Assembly (NCBI GenBank): GCA_950097015.1
Contig: CATNEN010000001.1
Location: forward strand, 5,813,001 to 5,877,000
Source: Macrostomum hystrix
Taxonomy: Eukaryota; Platyhelminthes; Macrostomidae
Length of the DNA: 64,000 bases
Direction: 5' to 3'
Positions 46,201 through 55,057 of the stretch are shown one piece after another. The notes under the pieces are model-generated. The model was not told where the DNA came from. It worked only from the letters and a program-made list of their open reading frames with translations, and ran no database searches. The position numbers and the translations under genes were made by a program. How positions within the stretch are numbered: position 1 is the stretch's first letter; each line of letters opens with the position of its first letter.

Positions 46201-46675
46201 TTTACGTCGCCAGCAGCAGCAGCAGCCGCAGCAGCAGCAGCCGCAGCAGCAGCAGCAGCAGCACAACTCGGCGGTGTCGCCAAATTTACCAGACACAATC
46301 ACAGATCTGTTCGATTCGGCACCGCAGACTCCCCAGCATCAGCAGCAGCCAGATGCGATCATTAGGCAGTCTCTACCGCCGCCGCAGTCAATGCCACCGC
46401 CTGCTAGACGACTGGCACAACATCCGCACTATCAGCAGCAGCTGCGGTCCAGAATGCCACACGGCTATGGTAATTACCAGTCGCAGGGCAATCACTATAG
46501 CATTGGAATGGCGCCAAGGGCTAGCATGGAGACACTGAGCAGTAGGCCGGGCAGTATGGCATTCGGTAATAACTCAGGCCCAGTATCCCAGGCGCCTCCG
46601 ATGACGGCACTGCAAATGTCGCCATATTTCAACGAAGATGACGACGCTATTGAAAGGCGGGTTTTGTCCTTCTGA
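28203..46675 (+). CDS. zDHHC5/8-like protein S-palmitoyltransferase, 5' end missing
   Basis: Five plus-strand exons join in phase: 28203-28445, 30641-30953, 32710-32904, 44067-44219 and 46139-46675 (TGA), giving 479 visible residues. The enzyme attaches palmitate to cysteines of membrane-associated proteins. Visible: the TM2 region ending [15 protein letters not shown]; the Cys-rich zinc-binding [20 protein letters not shown]; the catalytic [18 protein letters not shown]; two more membrane helices; the TTxE-type motif as TTNEQ; then [11 protein letters not shown]. The wording of the CRD matches the zDHHC5/8 group rather than 14/18. The last exon encodes polyGln, Pro-rich sequence and ends in AIERRVLSF. 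The exon at 28203 starts with one base completing a codon, so an upstream exon with TM1 is missing from my model. Introns of 2.2, 1.8, 11.2 and 1.9 kb contain minisatellites or transposons. Confidence 0.93.
28483..30375. repeat. Minisatellite, 33-bp unit, about 57 copies, zDHHC intron
   Basis: The unit contains GATTTTAAAGTGCATGTTGG and GTGAGAGGATTCT. Variants (GATTGGGATTTTAAGGTG, AATGTGGGGTGAGAGG) form blocks: the segment 28632-28950 is repeated almost exactly at 28962-29280 and again around 29622. A period of 33 keeps frames open on both strands; these frames are not genes. Each unit carries a donor-like GGTGAGAG in the gene's sense. Confidence 0.96.
30973..31752. repeat. Minisatellite, 26-bp unit, about 30 copies, zDHHC intron
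   Basis: The unit is AACAGGTTTCTCTGTGTTCA plus GTGTCT, starting only 19 bases after a splice donor. Variants such as TTCTACGTATCCTGTG recur in blocks. In the sense direction it contains TTTCTCTGTGTTCAG, an acceptor-like string, and AACAG/GTTTCT, a donor-like string. Confidence 0.95.
32161..32668. repeat. Minisatellite, 30-bp unit, about 17 copies, zDHHC intron
   Basis: The unit moves from CAGATTGAGTCTGTCACTCA/TCCAGATCCT on the left to a more pyrimidine-rich GTCACTCTCCCAGTTCTTTAG form on the right, ending 41 bases before the true acceptor at 32710. Confidence 0.93.
33176..34601 (-). mobile_element. Defective Tc1/IS630-type transposon
   Basis: Imperfect terminal inverted repeats of about 50 bp (TACCTTTTTGC..., then GCCAAAACTGCGATCAAG on the right end read inward) are flanked by TA. 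On the minus strand an N-terminal helix-turn-helix part is readable ([45 protein letters not shown]), and in another frame the C-terminal catalytic part ([26 protein letters not shown]), which carries the second Asp and the final acidic residue of an IS630-like DDE domain. The middle with the first Asp is missing and the frame is broken, so the copy cannot make transposase. The N-terminal coding end has turned into a 62-bp tandem repeat. Confidence 0.85.
34110..34495. repeat. 62-bp tandem repeat, about 6 copies, inside the Tc1/IS630-type ORF
   Basis: The unit contains GAATTAAGCGCTGCCGGTCC, TTCGTAGAAATCTTGCCAGT and CCATCTCCGTTCTGAAATGC. It is the coding sequence for the first residues of the transposase ([13 protein letters not shown]) repeated head to tail. 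The inner two copies carry small differences (CCTCTCC for CCATCTCC; GCTGTTG for GCTTG). Confidence 0.95.
34898..36664. repeat. Minisatellite, 23-bp unit, about 76 copies, zDHHC intron
   Basis: The unit is GGGTGTTTAGATCAGTTAAT plus TCA, with alternates GTTTATTCA, TTATTCCGG and CGGTTTATT. Variant order repeats over several hundred bases (compare 35387-35650 with 36007-36150), showing block duplications. Sense-strand copies contain TTTATTCAG/GG, similar to a short 3' splice site. Confidence 0.95.
37330..37470. repeat. Subterminal CGTTAG motif cluster of the EnSpm-like element
   Basis: Eight exact CGTTAG hexamers plus near variants (CGTTAC, TGTTAG) in about 130 bases just inside the left end. 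Two AACGTTAG/CTAACGTTAG motifs lie at the right end (about 42765-42785). Probably the transposase binding sites. Confidence 0.7.
38431..40047 (-). CDS. EnSpm-associated second ORF: DUF4806 domain protein
   Basis: Three exons, 40047-39858, 39775-39671 and 39587-38431, join in phase (1, 1) to exactly 483 residues plus stop. Donors are GTAAGT and GTATGT; acceptors are acttcag and aatgcag. The N-terminus [20 protein letters not shown] with a downstream YFPP is the start typical of DUF4806 proteins; a basic KRRRPE stretch follows, then seven repeats of a 14-residue unit ([14 protein letters not shown]), then the DUF4806 core near the C-terminus ([20 protein letters not shown] to [14 protein letters not shown]). 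Proteins of this kind are encoded beside Tnp2-like transposases in animal EnSpm-type elements; their role (DNA binding or regulation) is not established here. The start codon lies inside the end of the transposase ORF. Confidence 0.85.
39093..39386. repeat. 42-bp in-frame coding repeat, 7 copies
   Basis: The unit contains GCCACGGTTGTCGCAACGTT, GCTAGGCGTCACCCCCGCAG and CA, giving a 14-residue repeat rich in Val, Thr and Ala in the DUF4806 protein. Copies are almost identical (ACC/AAC differences). Confidence 0.93.
40022..42079 (-). CDS. EnSpm/CACTA-like transposase (Tnp2-like), 685 aa
   Basis: A single uninterrupted minus-strand ORF, ATG at 42079-42077 and TAG at 40024-40022. The family catalyses cut-and-paste transposition through an RNase H-like fold. 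Readable signatures: [20 protein letters not shown] (with the first catalytic Asp), the zinc-knuckle-like [39 protein letters not shown] (the second Asp in a DxxHxxxLG-like motif), then [15 protein letters not shown] and a C-terminal ENRTGEYL-like segment. N-terminal 150 residues are acidic and poorly conserved in appearance. No stop or frame break is present. About 700 AT-rich bases separate the ATG from the right terminus and may hold promoter or a 5' exon. Confidence 0.85.
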   Translation of the reverse strand: MNQRQLKRSINEIEAKIKDQEKHIENSLSQQIYYLYPLQDESSSGICLSDIDIDIDKILSNFVLEEFSNNGLHLIEVEDTSDVDHFEHEDTLLQHFVDITKEFLSDLSERSESYDKVQSSFKDDLAAWVVEAKVSQVHITSLLHLHAKHFPNLDLPLTASTLLAHSTNAKSYYCSKDIYYVGVQSAIESIIDNSLSSIHTKSNQLTLFLNIDGISFFKSSGYQCWPILGFVPELQSEPFVIQFYYSRDKPNPKQLCSELIKELNHLISSGFDYCGHHYAILTKAIICDAPARCLLKCTKYPTGYHSCDKCKVEGTRCEERSCIVFDEVNADLRTDLEFRLQIDEDHHNEANGLSPFLELNSIDMVASFPLDVLHVAYLGVMRRMMYFWIKEGPYKVRMPSQAIKTLSANLVSLKSHVPSEFCRKPRGLNELCYWKGAEFRSFILYYGIIVLNDASIPKDIYPHFLYFHIAMHLLCGKSAMLSVNVVAATNLLKEFVTKSSGLYGRGFVSNIVHSLIHLPNDCEKFGAVDAFSAFRFESFLQILKNRLCSGNQVIAQLRNRTGEYLMTKRSRAELAVPSHKSTIRVNSRDCFIITRTLQVCLVTEVLPAKFKVMEFTQKEDFYSYPIKSSAVGIFFVKDGCFGAPFDVTDDCILDKACGFPVKKGYVIIPLRLDFPDSHGEKLACC
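44510..46120. repeat. Minisatellite, 30/32-bp unit, about 53 copies, last zDHHC intron
   Basis: The unit contains TTATCCCAATATGCCCTGGA plus CTGTACACAG, with AG insertions (ACACAGAGTT) giving 32-bp copies. The variant order (CCGAATATG, TGTGCACAG, GACCTGAAC) repeats over blocks of roughly 350 bp, for example 44560-44900, 44900-45310 and 45830-46080. It ends 19 bases before the true acceptor. Long apparent frames on both strands arise from the near-multiple-of-3 period. Confidence 0.95.
46203..46262 (+). repeat. CAG/CCG-interrupted polyglutamine tract in the zDHHC last exon
   Basis: About 18 CAG codons with two CCG interruptions encode Gln runs broken by Pro in the cytoplasmic tail of the palmitoyltransferase. 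Confidence 0.9.
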
Positions 46676-47156
46676 GACCAGATAAGCTCGACTAATTATA
46701 GGTTTTTATAAATCAGTTTTTGCGTGCTAAGATTTATGAGATAGTTGCCACCCCCCTGTTTCATTTTTTATCTTTGTTTTTTTAACTTGAGCGTCGATAA
46801 AAAAACGTTAACTAATTACTTGTCCGATAAATATATAATTACCATGTACGAGCTAGCTTCTTGAAAGTACCATTTTATTTCATTTGCTAGGCAATTTCTA
46901 TTGTTTCATCGTTGAGTTTCGTCCTAATTAAAACCTTTTCTATTTGCTACTTACTCATTTTCGTATCATATTTTTTGCATGTATTTAAGCGACATAATCG
47001 GCTGATACTACTGGCGCAGTTGCAATGGTTATGACTGTTATATAAGTAGTATGCGAAGAGTTATAGTTTTGATATCAAATTGGCGTTGTCATTGTTGATA
47101 ATTTAATGTAGTTTGATTGTTTCGCAATTCATTTTGTAGGCCAAATTACTGTTTTA

Positions 47157-47487
47157 AATAAAAAAAGCTTCCATTTTAACAAAAACCTTGTTAGTAGTAT
47201 GTTGAGACAGTTTTTTACTTTTTTTCTTTTATTAGCTCTTTGTTATTGGACGTTTAATTAAGATTTTTGTTTTCTAAATACGTTTTTTAAGATTTTTTCC
47301 TTTCTAAAAACTCTAAACCTCTACCTAAGCATATGTCTAGCATGTTACAGGTAAATAGACGAATTCTAACAGGTTACAAGTATTTAGTATGTGTGGAACA
47401 GATATAGATTAAATTTCACATAAATATGTAATCTAGTGTATTTACGTATACTACTGCAAGTAGACTAAATGTAGCACGCCGAATAAA
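47157..47487 (+). other. Two candidate polyadenylation signals of the zDHHC gene
   Basis: AATAAA at 47157-47162 and again at 47482-47487, 480 and 810 bases after the stop. Either could end the transcript; the sequence between is AT-rich 3'UTR-like. Confidence 0.35.
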
Positions 47488-47499
47488 ATTTTGATTTTC

Positions 47500-49690
47500 G
47501 TTAATTTTTGGTGCTTCTTAATATTTTCATTATTTACCTTTTTTAGCTGATGTCATTTATTTTTATCAGTCATTTAACAATATTTAAAATCACACCCAGT
47601 TGCTTTTCATGATAGCGCTCAGAATTTCCATTCCACAACCAACTTAAAATCGTAAATCGAAAATGTGCCGCGAACATTTGTCATCTAGGGAATTTTGACA
47701 GGTTTTAATAAGCATAAAACGCGCATTATATGCTACTCACCGCTTTGTCTGCAGTAGTAGTATGAGTTTATTTATGGTTATTTATTTTGACTTATTTATT
47801 TTTCTAATGCCACATTTCAGCCTTCTCTTTCTAAGCTCAAGCTTTCTTTGTGTTGCTTTTTTATTTTGAAAAGTAAAATAATGTAGACGCCACTCTATAT
47901 ACCTGTCAGTTTGTTGCACTGTGAATTAAATAAATGGTCGGATAATACTGAAATGGATTCACACGCGCGCAAAATTAAATAAACATGCAAGTTTGTGATC
48001 CAAGGTTCTGTTCATAGTGAGTATTTATAAACATTATCAGAAATCTAAATTAGTTGTTTATCAGTTTATAACAAAAGCAGCGATGCGGGGAGAGACGCTT
48101 ATCGAAATCAGACTTGTCAGTGGTTCAACTGCTGATAGACTATGATTAGTAGGATATCATCTGTATCTAACAGGTGAAGCACCGACTGTCTGTTATGAAG
48201 ATTTTTTCGAATTCAAATCAAAAATGTAAATATGGTTTCTATAGGGAATCGGGCCAATGTCACGTATCGACCCTTACCTGTCTCAGTTGGCTGCAGACCA
48301 TCGGTGGATTTCTAGATTTTTTTATTCCTTTTTTTTGTTTCTCTGGGTTTTCGAAAATGAAAATTGGCATATCAAAAGCAACAGGTTTGACTAATTTATA
48401 TAATGCGCCCATAGGGAAACACAAGCAGATGCGGAGGCAAAGGTAGGGGGTGCAGACCGATGGAGAGGCAGATTTTCGCGCTCGTTTTGGTCTTTTATTT
48501 CCTGACAAACCAGAGCAAGAAAGGAAACGAGAGGACAGGAAAGTATCGGGTGGGGGTTGAGGTTCGGAGGGGCAGGGATTCGAGCTGCCTTCACCTGTAC
48601 AGTGCTTAGTTGAGCATAGCGAAAATGGAGCATTGCTAATCAATACGAAATTGAACACACGGCAATCTGGTACAGGGAAATTCATCTGCTCAGCCTCTCA
48701 ATCTGTTTGTTGAGCTGATTAAACCCGATCTGCATACCGATACAAGGGACTTGAATATATGATTCGCACTCTGATTAATTGCTTCCGATGAGAGAAAACA
48801 AAAGTGTCTGATTCGTCATTAATACGAGTGCCTACCTGATCAACTACTAACAAGAGAAGAGAATCGTCTTGACGAGTTTCAAACTGGCAACTGCATTTCT
48901 CTGTGGATTGATAAACTAGGAAGCCAAGCGTGTTGAATTTAGCGACAATGACTGACGCAGCAGCAGCAGCGGGCAGTCCTAAAATATATTAATTTGTCAC
49001 ATCTTGCACACAATGGCATGCAGAGCTCCGAGTGGCTGTTTCATTTCACTTACATTTTCTCTCTTTATGCATTCATGCAGCTTGTATGTACGAGTATTTT
49101 CACTTTCTCTTTACAAACGAGTATAAACTATATTATTTGAGAACATGCTCAACCTCGTGCTCAACCACACAAGAGCTGTGCTACGAGTATGTGTGCGGTC
49201 AAATTACTATAGGACTAGAAATGCATAATTGATTGTATTAAAATGCGAGCCAGAAAGGGTGTGTTAAAACCATTGCTGAGTTTATAGTAATTGTATGCAC
49301 TGATTTCTAAGAATTATATACACAATCAATGATTTGTGGCTAACCTTTACAGCATTTCCTTTACCTGCATTGTCAACGCAAATATTTCACAACAGATGGT
49401 AGCTGGAATTACCGTCACTTCAAGACCTTTTCCTGGACAATGTCGAACTCAATATCCGTTAGACACTAGCTAGGTTTCTGCGTTCTGTTCCTGTACCCCA
49501 ATATAGCAGCAGCTGTGTAACAACTCGGCACTTTCGCCATCAGAGCTCTGTGTCAGTTTTCACACGAATTTGTGTGGCCAGGGTATTTCCGCTTGTTGGG
49601 TAATACATCCCTGACTTCTCACCTCACTACCCCACTCCTAACAAACTCACTTCACTCCTATCTACCCCATTCTTACTTCAATCCAGCTAT
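47500..49690. other. Gene-free stretch downstream of the zDHHC gene
   Basis: No exon-like frame recognised. A minus-strand segment at about 48430-48640 has a box B-like CAGCTCGAATCCCTG and a GC-rich body, and may be another tRNA-derived SINE (low confidence). Confidence 0.4.
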
Positions 49691-49734
49691 CTACTCGATT
49701 TCTCACAATTAAACTCACTCCTCCCTAATCTACT

Positions 49735-50336
49735 TCATTTCTTCCTAATCTACCCCACTTCTGCCTAAACCAACCCCCACTTCTACCTAATGTACCCCCA
49801 CTTCTCCCGAATCTACCCCGCTTCTCCCTAATCTACCCCCACTCCTGCCTAATCTACCCCCACTTCTCCCTAATCTACCCCCACTTCTACCTAATCTACC
49901 CCCACTTCTCCCTAATCTACCCCCACTTCTACCTAATCTACCCCCACTTCTCCCTAATCTACCCCCACTTCTCCCTAATCTACCCCCACTTCTACCTAAT
50001 CTACCCCCACTTCTACCTAATCTACCCCCACTTCTACCTAATCTACCCCCACTTCTCCCTAATCTACCCCCACTTCTACCTAATCTACCCCCACTTCTCC
50101 CTAATCTACCCCCACTTCTACCTAATCTACCCCCACTTTTACCTAATCTACCCCCCCCCACTTCTACCTAATCTACCCCACTTCTACCTAATCTATCCCC
50201 ACTTCTCCCTAATCTACCCCCACTTTTACCTAATCTACCCCCCACTTCTACCTAATCTACCCCCACTTCTCCCTAATCTACCCCACTTCTCCCTAATCTA
50301 CGTCACTTCTACCTAATCTACCCCCACTTCTCCCAC
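49735..50336. repeat. C-rich minisatellite, 21-bp unit, about 29 copies
   Basis: The unit is CCCCCACTTCTACCTAATCTA with ACC/CCC/GCC variants. Decayed related sequence extends left to about 49600. Plus strand strongly C-rich. Confidence 0.95.
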
Positions 50337-50539
50337 TAGTGCAACGAGTGTTTGCACTATTGCTAATTCGACTAGAGCAGTGCATGAATTTTTGGTGTTA
50401 GTTTAGCCATTAGCCAGTTTATAGTTTCAATATTCAGTATGTTGCACACGGGCAGTTGCATAGGTTAGTGCTGCGGTTAATGATAGAGAAAGATGAGATG
50501 ATCGAACAACAGTTATGGGGATAAAAAAGACAGTTTTAG

Positions 50540-50952
50540 GGTGAGAAAGACAGGTGAGGGGAGAGAAGAACAGGCAGGTGAGGGGAGAGAAGACAGGCAG
50601 GTGAGGGGAGAGAAGAACAGGCAGGTGAGGGGAGAGAAGAACAGGCAGGTGAGGGGAGAGAAGAACAGGCAGGTGAGGGGAGAGAAGACAGGCAGGTGAG
50701 GGGAGAGAAGAACAGGCAGGTGAGGGGAGAGAAGAACAGGCAGGTGAGGGGAGAGAAGAACAGGCAGGTGAGGGGAGAGAAGAACAGGCAGGTGAGGGGA
50801 GAGAAGAACAGGCAGGTGAGGGGAGAGAAGAACAGGCAGGTGAGGGGAGAGAAGACAGGCAGGTGAGGGGAGAGAAGAACAGGCAGGTGAGGGGAGAGAA
50901 GAACAGGCAGACCTGAGGGGAGAGAAGAACAGGCAGGTGAGGGGAGAGAACA
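50540..50952. repeat. G-rich minisatellite, 24-bp unit, about 17 copies
   Basis: The unit contains AACAGGCAGGTGAGGGGAGA plus GAAG, with 22-bp variants lacking AA. Plus strand purine-rich, opposite in skew to the array 200 bases to its left. Each unit contains CAG/GTGAGG, a consensus-like splice donor. Confidence 0.95.
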
Positions 50953-51165
50953 GCCCTGAGACTAGGCGCATATGGAACTGGTCAAACATTTAGTTGGGTA
51001 ACAGGAGGTAACAACTATAGTTAGAGAATGAGTGCCGCAATCCTAACCCATTATTGTTCCACCCCATGATTTTCTCATCAGCGGCTTTAATCTTCCTAAT
51101 TTGCCTTCAGTCCTCGTTTCTCTCTCTCTCTTTATCTTTTTCGCTCACTTTCCTCTCTGTAGTAG

Positions 51166-51291
51166 AGGCCTGCTTTGGGCCAGGCTAATGTGCAGCTCAC
51201 ACACTGCTCAGCCCACATGCTGGGCGTGGCCAACAGGTTAGACCGGGTCCTATACGGACGGAGGCTGAGGGGATTACAGAAGACACTCCGA
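51166..51291 (+). CDS. Candidate isolated exon, 42 codons, unknown gene
   Basis: A long pyrimidine tract (TCTCTCTCTCTTTATC... CTGTAG) precedes an open segment reading ALGQANVQLTHCSAHMLG and VANRLDRVLYGRRLRGLQ, which ends at CGA directly before GTGAGT. Both borders are strong, the segment is GC-richer than its surroundings and is open through its whole length. No partner exon was found on either side and I do not recognise the family. It could be part of a gene with far-apart exons. Confidence 0.35.
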
Positions 51292-51467
51292 GTGAGTATA
51301 GATGGGAGGAGTCGACCAGGTGCGCACCTTATTGGTCGGACGCACTACATGGTTTGGGTATGAACTATGAGATATGTCGCACCCGTGCTCAAAGCTTTAG
51401 CGTGAGGTAGAAACTCGCCTTTGAATAATCAGATGCCACGCCCCGCAAAACACGCATAGCTGAACAT

Positions 51468-51686
51468 CTACTTAGCTCTGAGATTTGCTATTTGATCAGT
51501 TGGTATTTCAATTCGAAGGTTTTCATCATGTCTTCTTCCTTTAAACTCGATAGCGTAGAGTTGCATTCTCAAATTCATGAGCAACTCTAAATTTGTGACG
51601 TCATGTCGGGAAAAGCGATGACGTAAATCAATCATGTAGGAAGAAAACAATTGTTTTCCTTCTTGGCAGGTAACATTTTTTAGCAA
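51468..51686 (-). CDS. Candidate 3' exon or short ORF, unknown
   Basis: A 72-codon minus-strand frame with a non-repetitive, plausible protein composition (FSSYMIDLRHRFSRHDVTN; LELLMNLRMQLYAIEFKGRR; IEIPTDQIANLRAK) in otherwise AT-rich sequence. A cctgccaag stretch near its start could be an acceptor. No similarity recognised. It may be a fragment of an old gene or transposon. Confidence 0.25.
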   Translation of the reverse strand: MLKNVTCQEGKQLFSSYMIDLRHRFSRHDVTNLELLMNLRMQLYAIEFKGRRHDENLRIEIPTDQIANLRAK

Positions 51687-51861
51687 TAATTAATCTTAGA
51701 TTCTATGGAGAAAGTGTAGAAGGTGTAGGTGTAGGTGCAGAGGAACACAACTGCTTGCCTAAATTGGACAGAAAGTGCAATTTGAATCTTAAATTTTCCG
51801 ATTGTCTTTGAAAATCCTAGCTCGTATATATCGATGTTTTTTGTTCATCGAAGAATTTTTA

Positions 51862-52185
51862 AGGGAGTGAGTAGCAGAGCGGTTAACGCGTTGGCCTTTC
51901 GCACCAAGGTCCCTGAGCTCGATTCCGCGGCGAGGCCACATTCATTTTGGGCGCAGTCGCGGAGAGAAGGCTTGGGGGCTTGTCGTGCAATTTACGCCCT
52001 TGAGGGCCAACCTCCGAGGCACAGTGAAATGTACACTGCCTGACGATGAGAATGTCAAGGTAGGTGTACACACCTGTGTGAGCGTGTGCCTGCCTACAGT
52101 ATCTGTGTGAGAGTGTGCTCAGGAGTCAGCAGAATGGGTAGAATTGCCTCATCGCTGTCACTGAATGATACGGCAGCGCCGAAAT
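51862..52185 (+). repeat. tRNA-derived SINE, family A, best preserved copy
   Basis: Head GTAGCAGAGCGGTTAACGCG with box B GAGCTCGATTCCG. Body GCGGAGAGAAGGCTTGGGGG, CTTGTCGTGCAATTTACGCC, CTGCCTGACGATGAGAATGT and GTGTGAGCGTGTGCCTGCC. Use this copy as the family reference. Confidence 0.85.
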
Positions 52186-52604
52186 CTAATTATTACGATC
52201 GTTATTAACTTTCTTTAACGAAATAACCTGAGCAAATCTGAGCACCACAAAAAATGCGCAAATTTTATGTTTTTAGGTATCTCCTGTTTTTTAAGTTACC
52301 ACGAGTCAGCGACTTTACAACAAGGGCTTCTTAATTGCAGGACAAAGTATGCTCGGTTGAGAGCAAATTTAGGGTGTGGTCAAAGCGACGATGAATCCGT
52401 CCTTTCGACTCAACCTCTTCCCGACAAACTGTATGCTTTGTACTAGATCCTAAAAATCCCACACGGCAAAATCCTCGGTGAAGTAATTTAGGAGATGAAC
52501 CATTGTAGGCTGCCTGGCTGTGCCACAGAGCTTGTACACAAGTACTAGCAGAGTTCGGATTGAGGAAGGCAAAGATAGCTTCCATTTTATAAAGATCTAG
52601 TCCT

Positions 52605-52639
52605 TAACCCTAACCCTAACCCTAACCCTAACCCTAACC
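52605..52639. repeat. Interstitial telomere-type repeat (TAACCC)n
   Basis: Five complete TAACCC units and a partial sixth, i.e. TTAGGG on the minus strand, the animal telomere repeat. Unique sequence continues on both sides, so it is internal. Confidence 0.95.
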
Positions 52640-52699
52640 AAGCTTCATGTGATAAATATCGAACTAAAAATCTCAGCACTACAAAAAAATTAGGAAAAT

Positions 52700-54900
52700 C
52701 TGTGTAACTTTATTACGAGCTATTACTGAATTTATTATTATCGAGACTTTGTTAGTTAGGTTGTTTCTAGCCATGAAACGACGACTTTGAAAGGAATATG
52801 ACATCGCAATTAAAAAGTAAATGATTAACAAAGTCAAATGTGTTTCTTTAATGTTGCAGTTTAGATTTATAAATACGTCAATCCGTATTTATGTCTGTAT
52901 TTTGTAACACAGTGAACTGTAGGAAAGTACATTGAATACTTAAAAAATACATTAATACAGATAAATATATCCAGAATAATGTTTATATAAATCTTTTGCG
53001 CAATAATGAAAAAATATGTGCTTGTGACATGAGGGAAAGCTTTTCACGCAAATGGCTGTCATAACTTGGATCAACTCACTGAAAGCCGAAGCCAAATGTA
53101 CAATCAGATTTCAAGTTACTACTCACCAGTAAAAAGTTAAGGTATAAGTAGCTTATTATTAATTGTCTGAAATCTCAATGTCTTAACTTAGAATCAAGGT
53201 AAAAGATTGCGCAAATTTATAAAAATATTTTTTGTACAAATGAACTCCAGACAAAGCATGTGCTGTACACACTACTGATCATGGCTAAAGTAGTATATGG
53301 TTGGAAAAACATTTTTGAACAAGCGTATTGCAGAAAAAACACGAAAAATACTCGATGTTTAGCAAGAAAGCAAACAAGATATAATAATAATCAATTAATA
53401 TTTGCAGCTAAATATTTGAAAAAAACGATGCAACAATGACAGTTCTTCAAATAAGCTACTAAAAGTAGCGTATTGAATTCAAATGATAAAAAAGCAGTCA
53501 GTAATATTATTCATTTATGCTTAGTTTGTTTTCGCCTTCTGAAAAATTTACTTCAAAATTAGCGAAGTAGTGTATTGGGATTAATGCGATCAACAACGTA
53601 TACTATCAGAACAATCGCGAATTTATAAAAAAACATTTATTGTTACTGCCCTAACTCACCTAAAGTAACTCACTAAAAATGACGAGTTTAATCACCAAAG
53701 CGATAAGCAGTTTGCACTGTTCAGTAAGACAAAGTTTTTACAAACTAACGATAAACACGAAAAACATAATTCTAAATAGCGAATTCTAAATAAATAAAGT
53801 ACGGGAATGAGCATGCCATTGCGTGCAGTTTTCGATATAATCTTATTGCTTTTTGAAGTCCTCAACTATCGAACAGGAAGTAAATGCTATTCACTTCTAC
53901 GCTATTCATAGTAAATAGACTTGTCATGTTTTTTTATTAACGAAAACTTTTTCTAACTGCGACATTGAAAGTGTAAAACTATAGTACATTCACAAACAAT
54001 CTTATTATAAATACAAATAACATAGCAAGTTAATTTTTACAACATAAAAGCAAATATACATTTTATATTGCACTAATTGAAGGTTTTAGCGAAAATACAA
54101 AGTTTATATAACGATATATGAAGACAATTTAGAACAGTATGGAGATTACTATGAATTTGATTAACAATAGTCTAGGAATAAGCAGGACACCAGCATTTTT
54201 ATTTCGTTGTCTATTTTTATTTGAATTAATGTAAAAAATTGAAGCTTTTAGATCAGACCAATGACTGAACCAATGAAATAAACTTTACCAATTATTTATG
54301 CAAGCCAAATTAGTGGCAGAATATAACTTTTTATAAACGCCATTTTCAAGAATGCGGAAAAATACATAGAAACAATAAAGAATATTATTAAAGCTTATTT
54401 AAAAAAGGAATGTCAACGAGAATAGAATATTTTAATTTTAGTCCCATTTTACTCGTCATTCACGATTTTTATCAGAGTATCTATATATAGAAGATTGTAC
54501 TATATATAGATACTATATATTGTACTATATATAGATATATAGAAGTCAATAATGTACTATAGTATATAGTACATTATTTCAAAATGAAAAACCTACAGTA
54601 AATTTAAAGCGTTCGTTATGAAAATCCTTTATAAAATTATTATTATAAATTGCATTTTTTATTTTTAAGTTTGATGGATAAATAGGTAATAATTCCCTAA
54701 CTTATAAATAGACGATACTTGAAAAAAATTTTAAACAAACATTTTAACTCGCTATATTACGCAATACAGCTAAATAAAACACTGAAATAAATGTTGCCAT
54801 ATCTTTAATCACACTCTTGCATACAATCGGAGTCAATTTACACGTCATGCGCTATAATAATGAAGTATGTAAAAACATAAAAAACTAAAAAACAGCAGTT
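52700..54900. other. AT-rich gene-free stretch
   Basis: No gene, no recognised repeat. One 12-bp perfect inverted repeat (54548-54559 with 54567-54578) could form a hairpin. Confidence 0.55.
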
Positions 54901-54925
54901 AAAAAGTTAGTTAAGGAAAACCGAA

Positions 54926-54931
54926 TTTATT
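54926..54931 (-). other. Likely polyadenylation signal of the PLC-beta gene
   Basis: AATAAA on the minus strand about 130 bases after the presumed stop codon at 55058. Confidence 0.35.
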
Positions 54932-55057
54932 TATAAATAATACGCAGATTTAGATAATCCAATTTTGTGAGTCGGTACCACTTGGAGTTGGAAGCTATAG
55001 AAATACTAGTTTGGAATTTTCAAACGGATTTTACATCAGACGGCAAAGCCTCAGTGC

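Noticed and set aside
48260-48685. 141-codon minus frame near 48.5 kb
   Set aside because: Overlaps a probable tRNA-derived repeat; no family resemblance and no supporting splice structure.
52605-52639. Chromosome end
   Set aside because: Only about 35 bases of telomere-type repeat with unique sequence on both sides.
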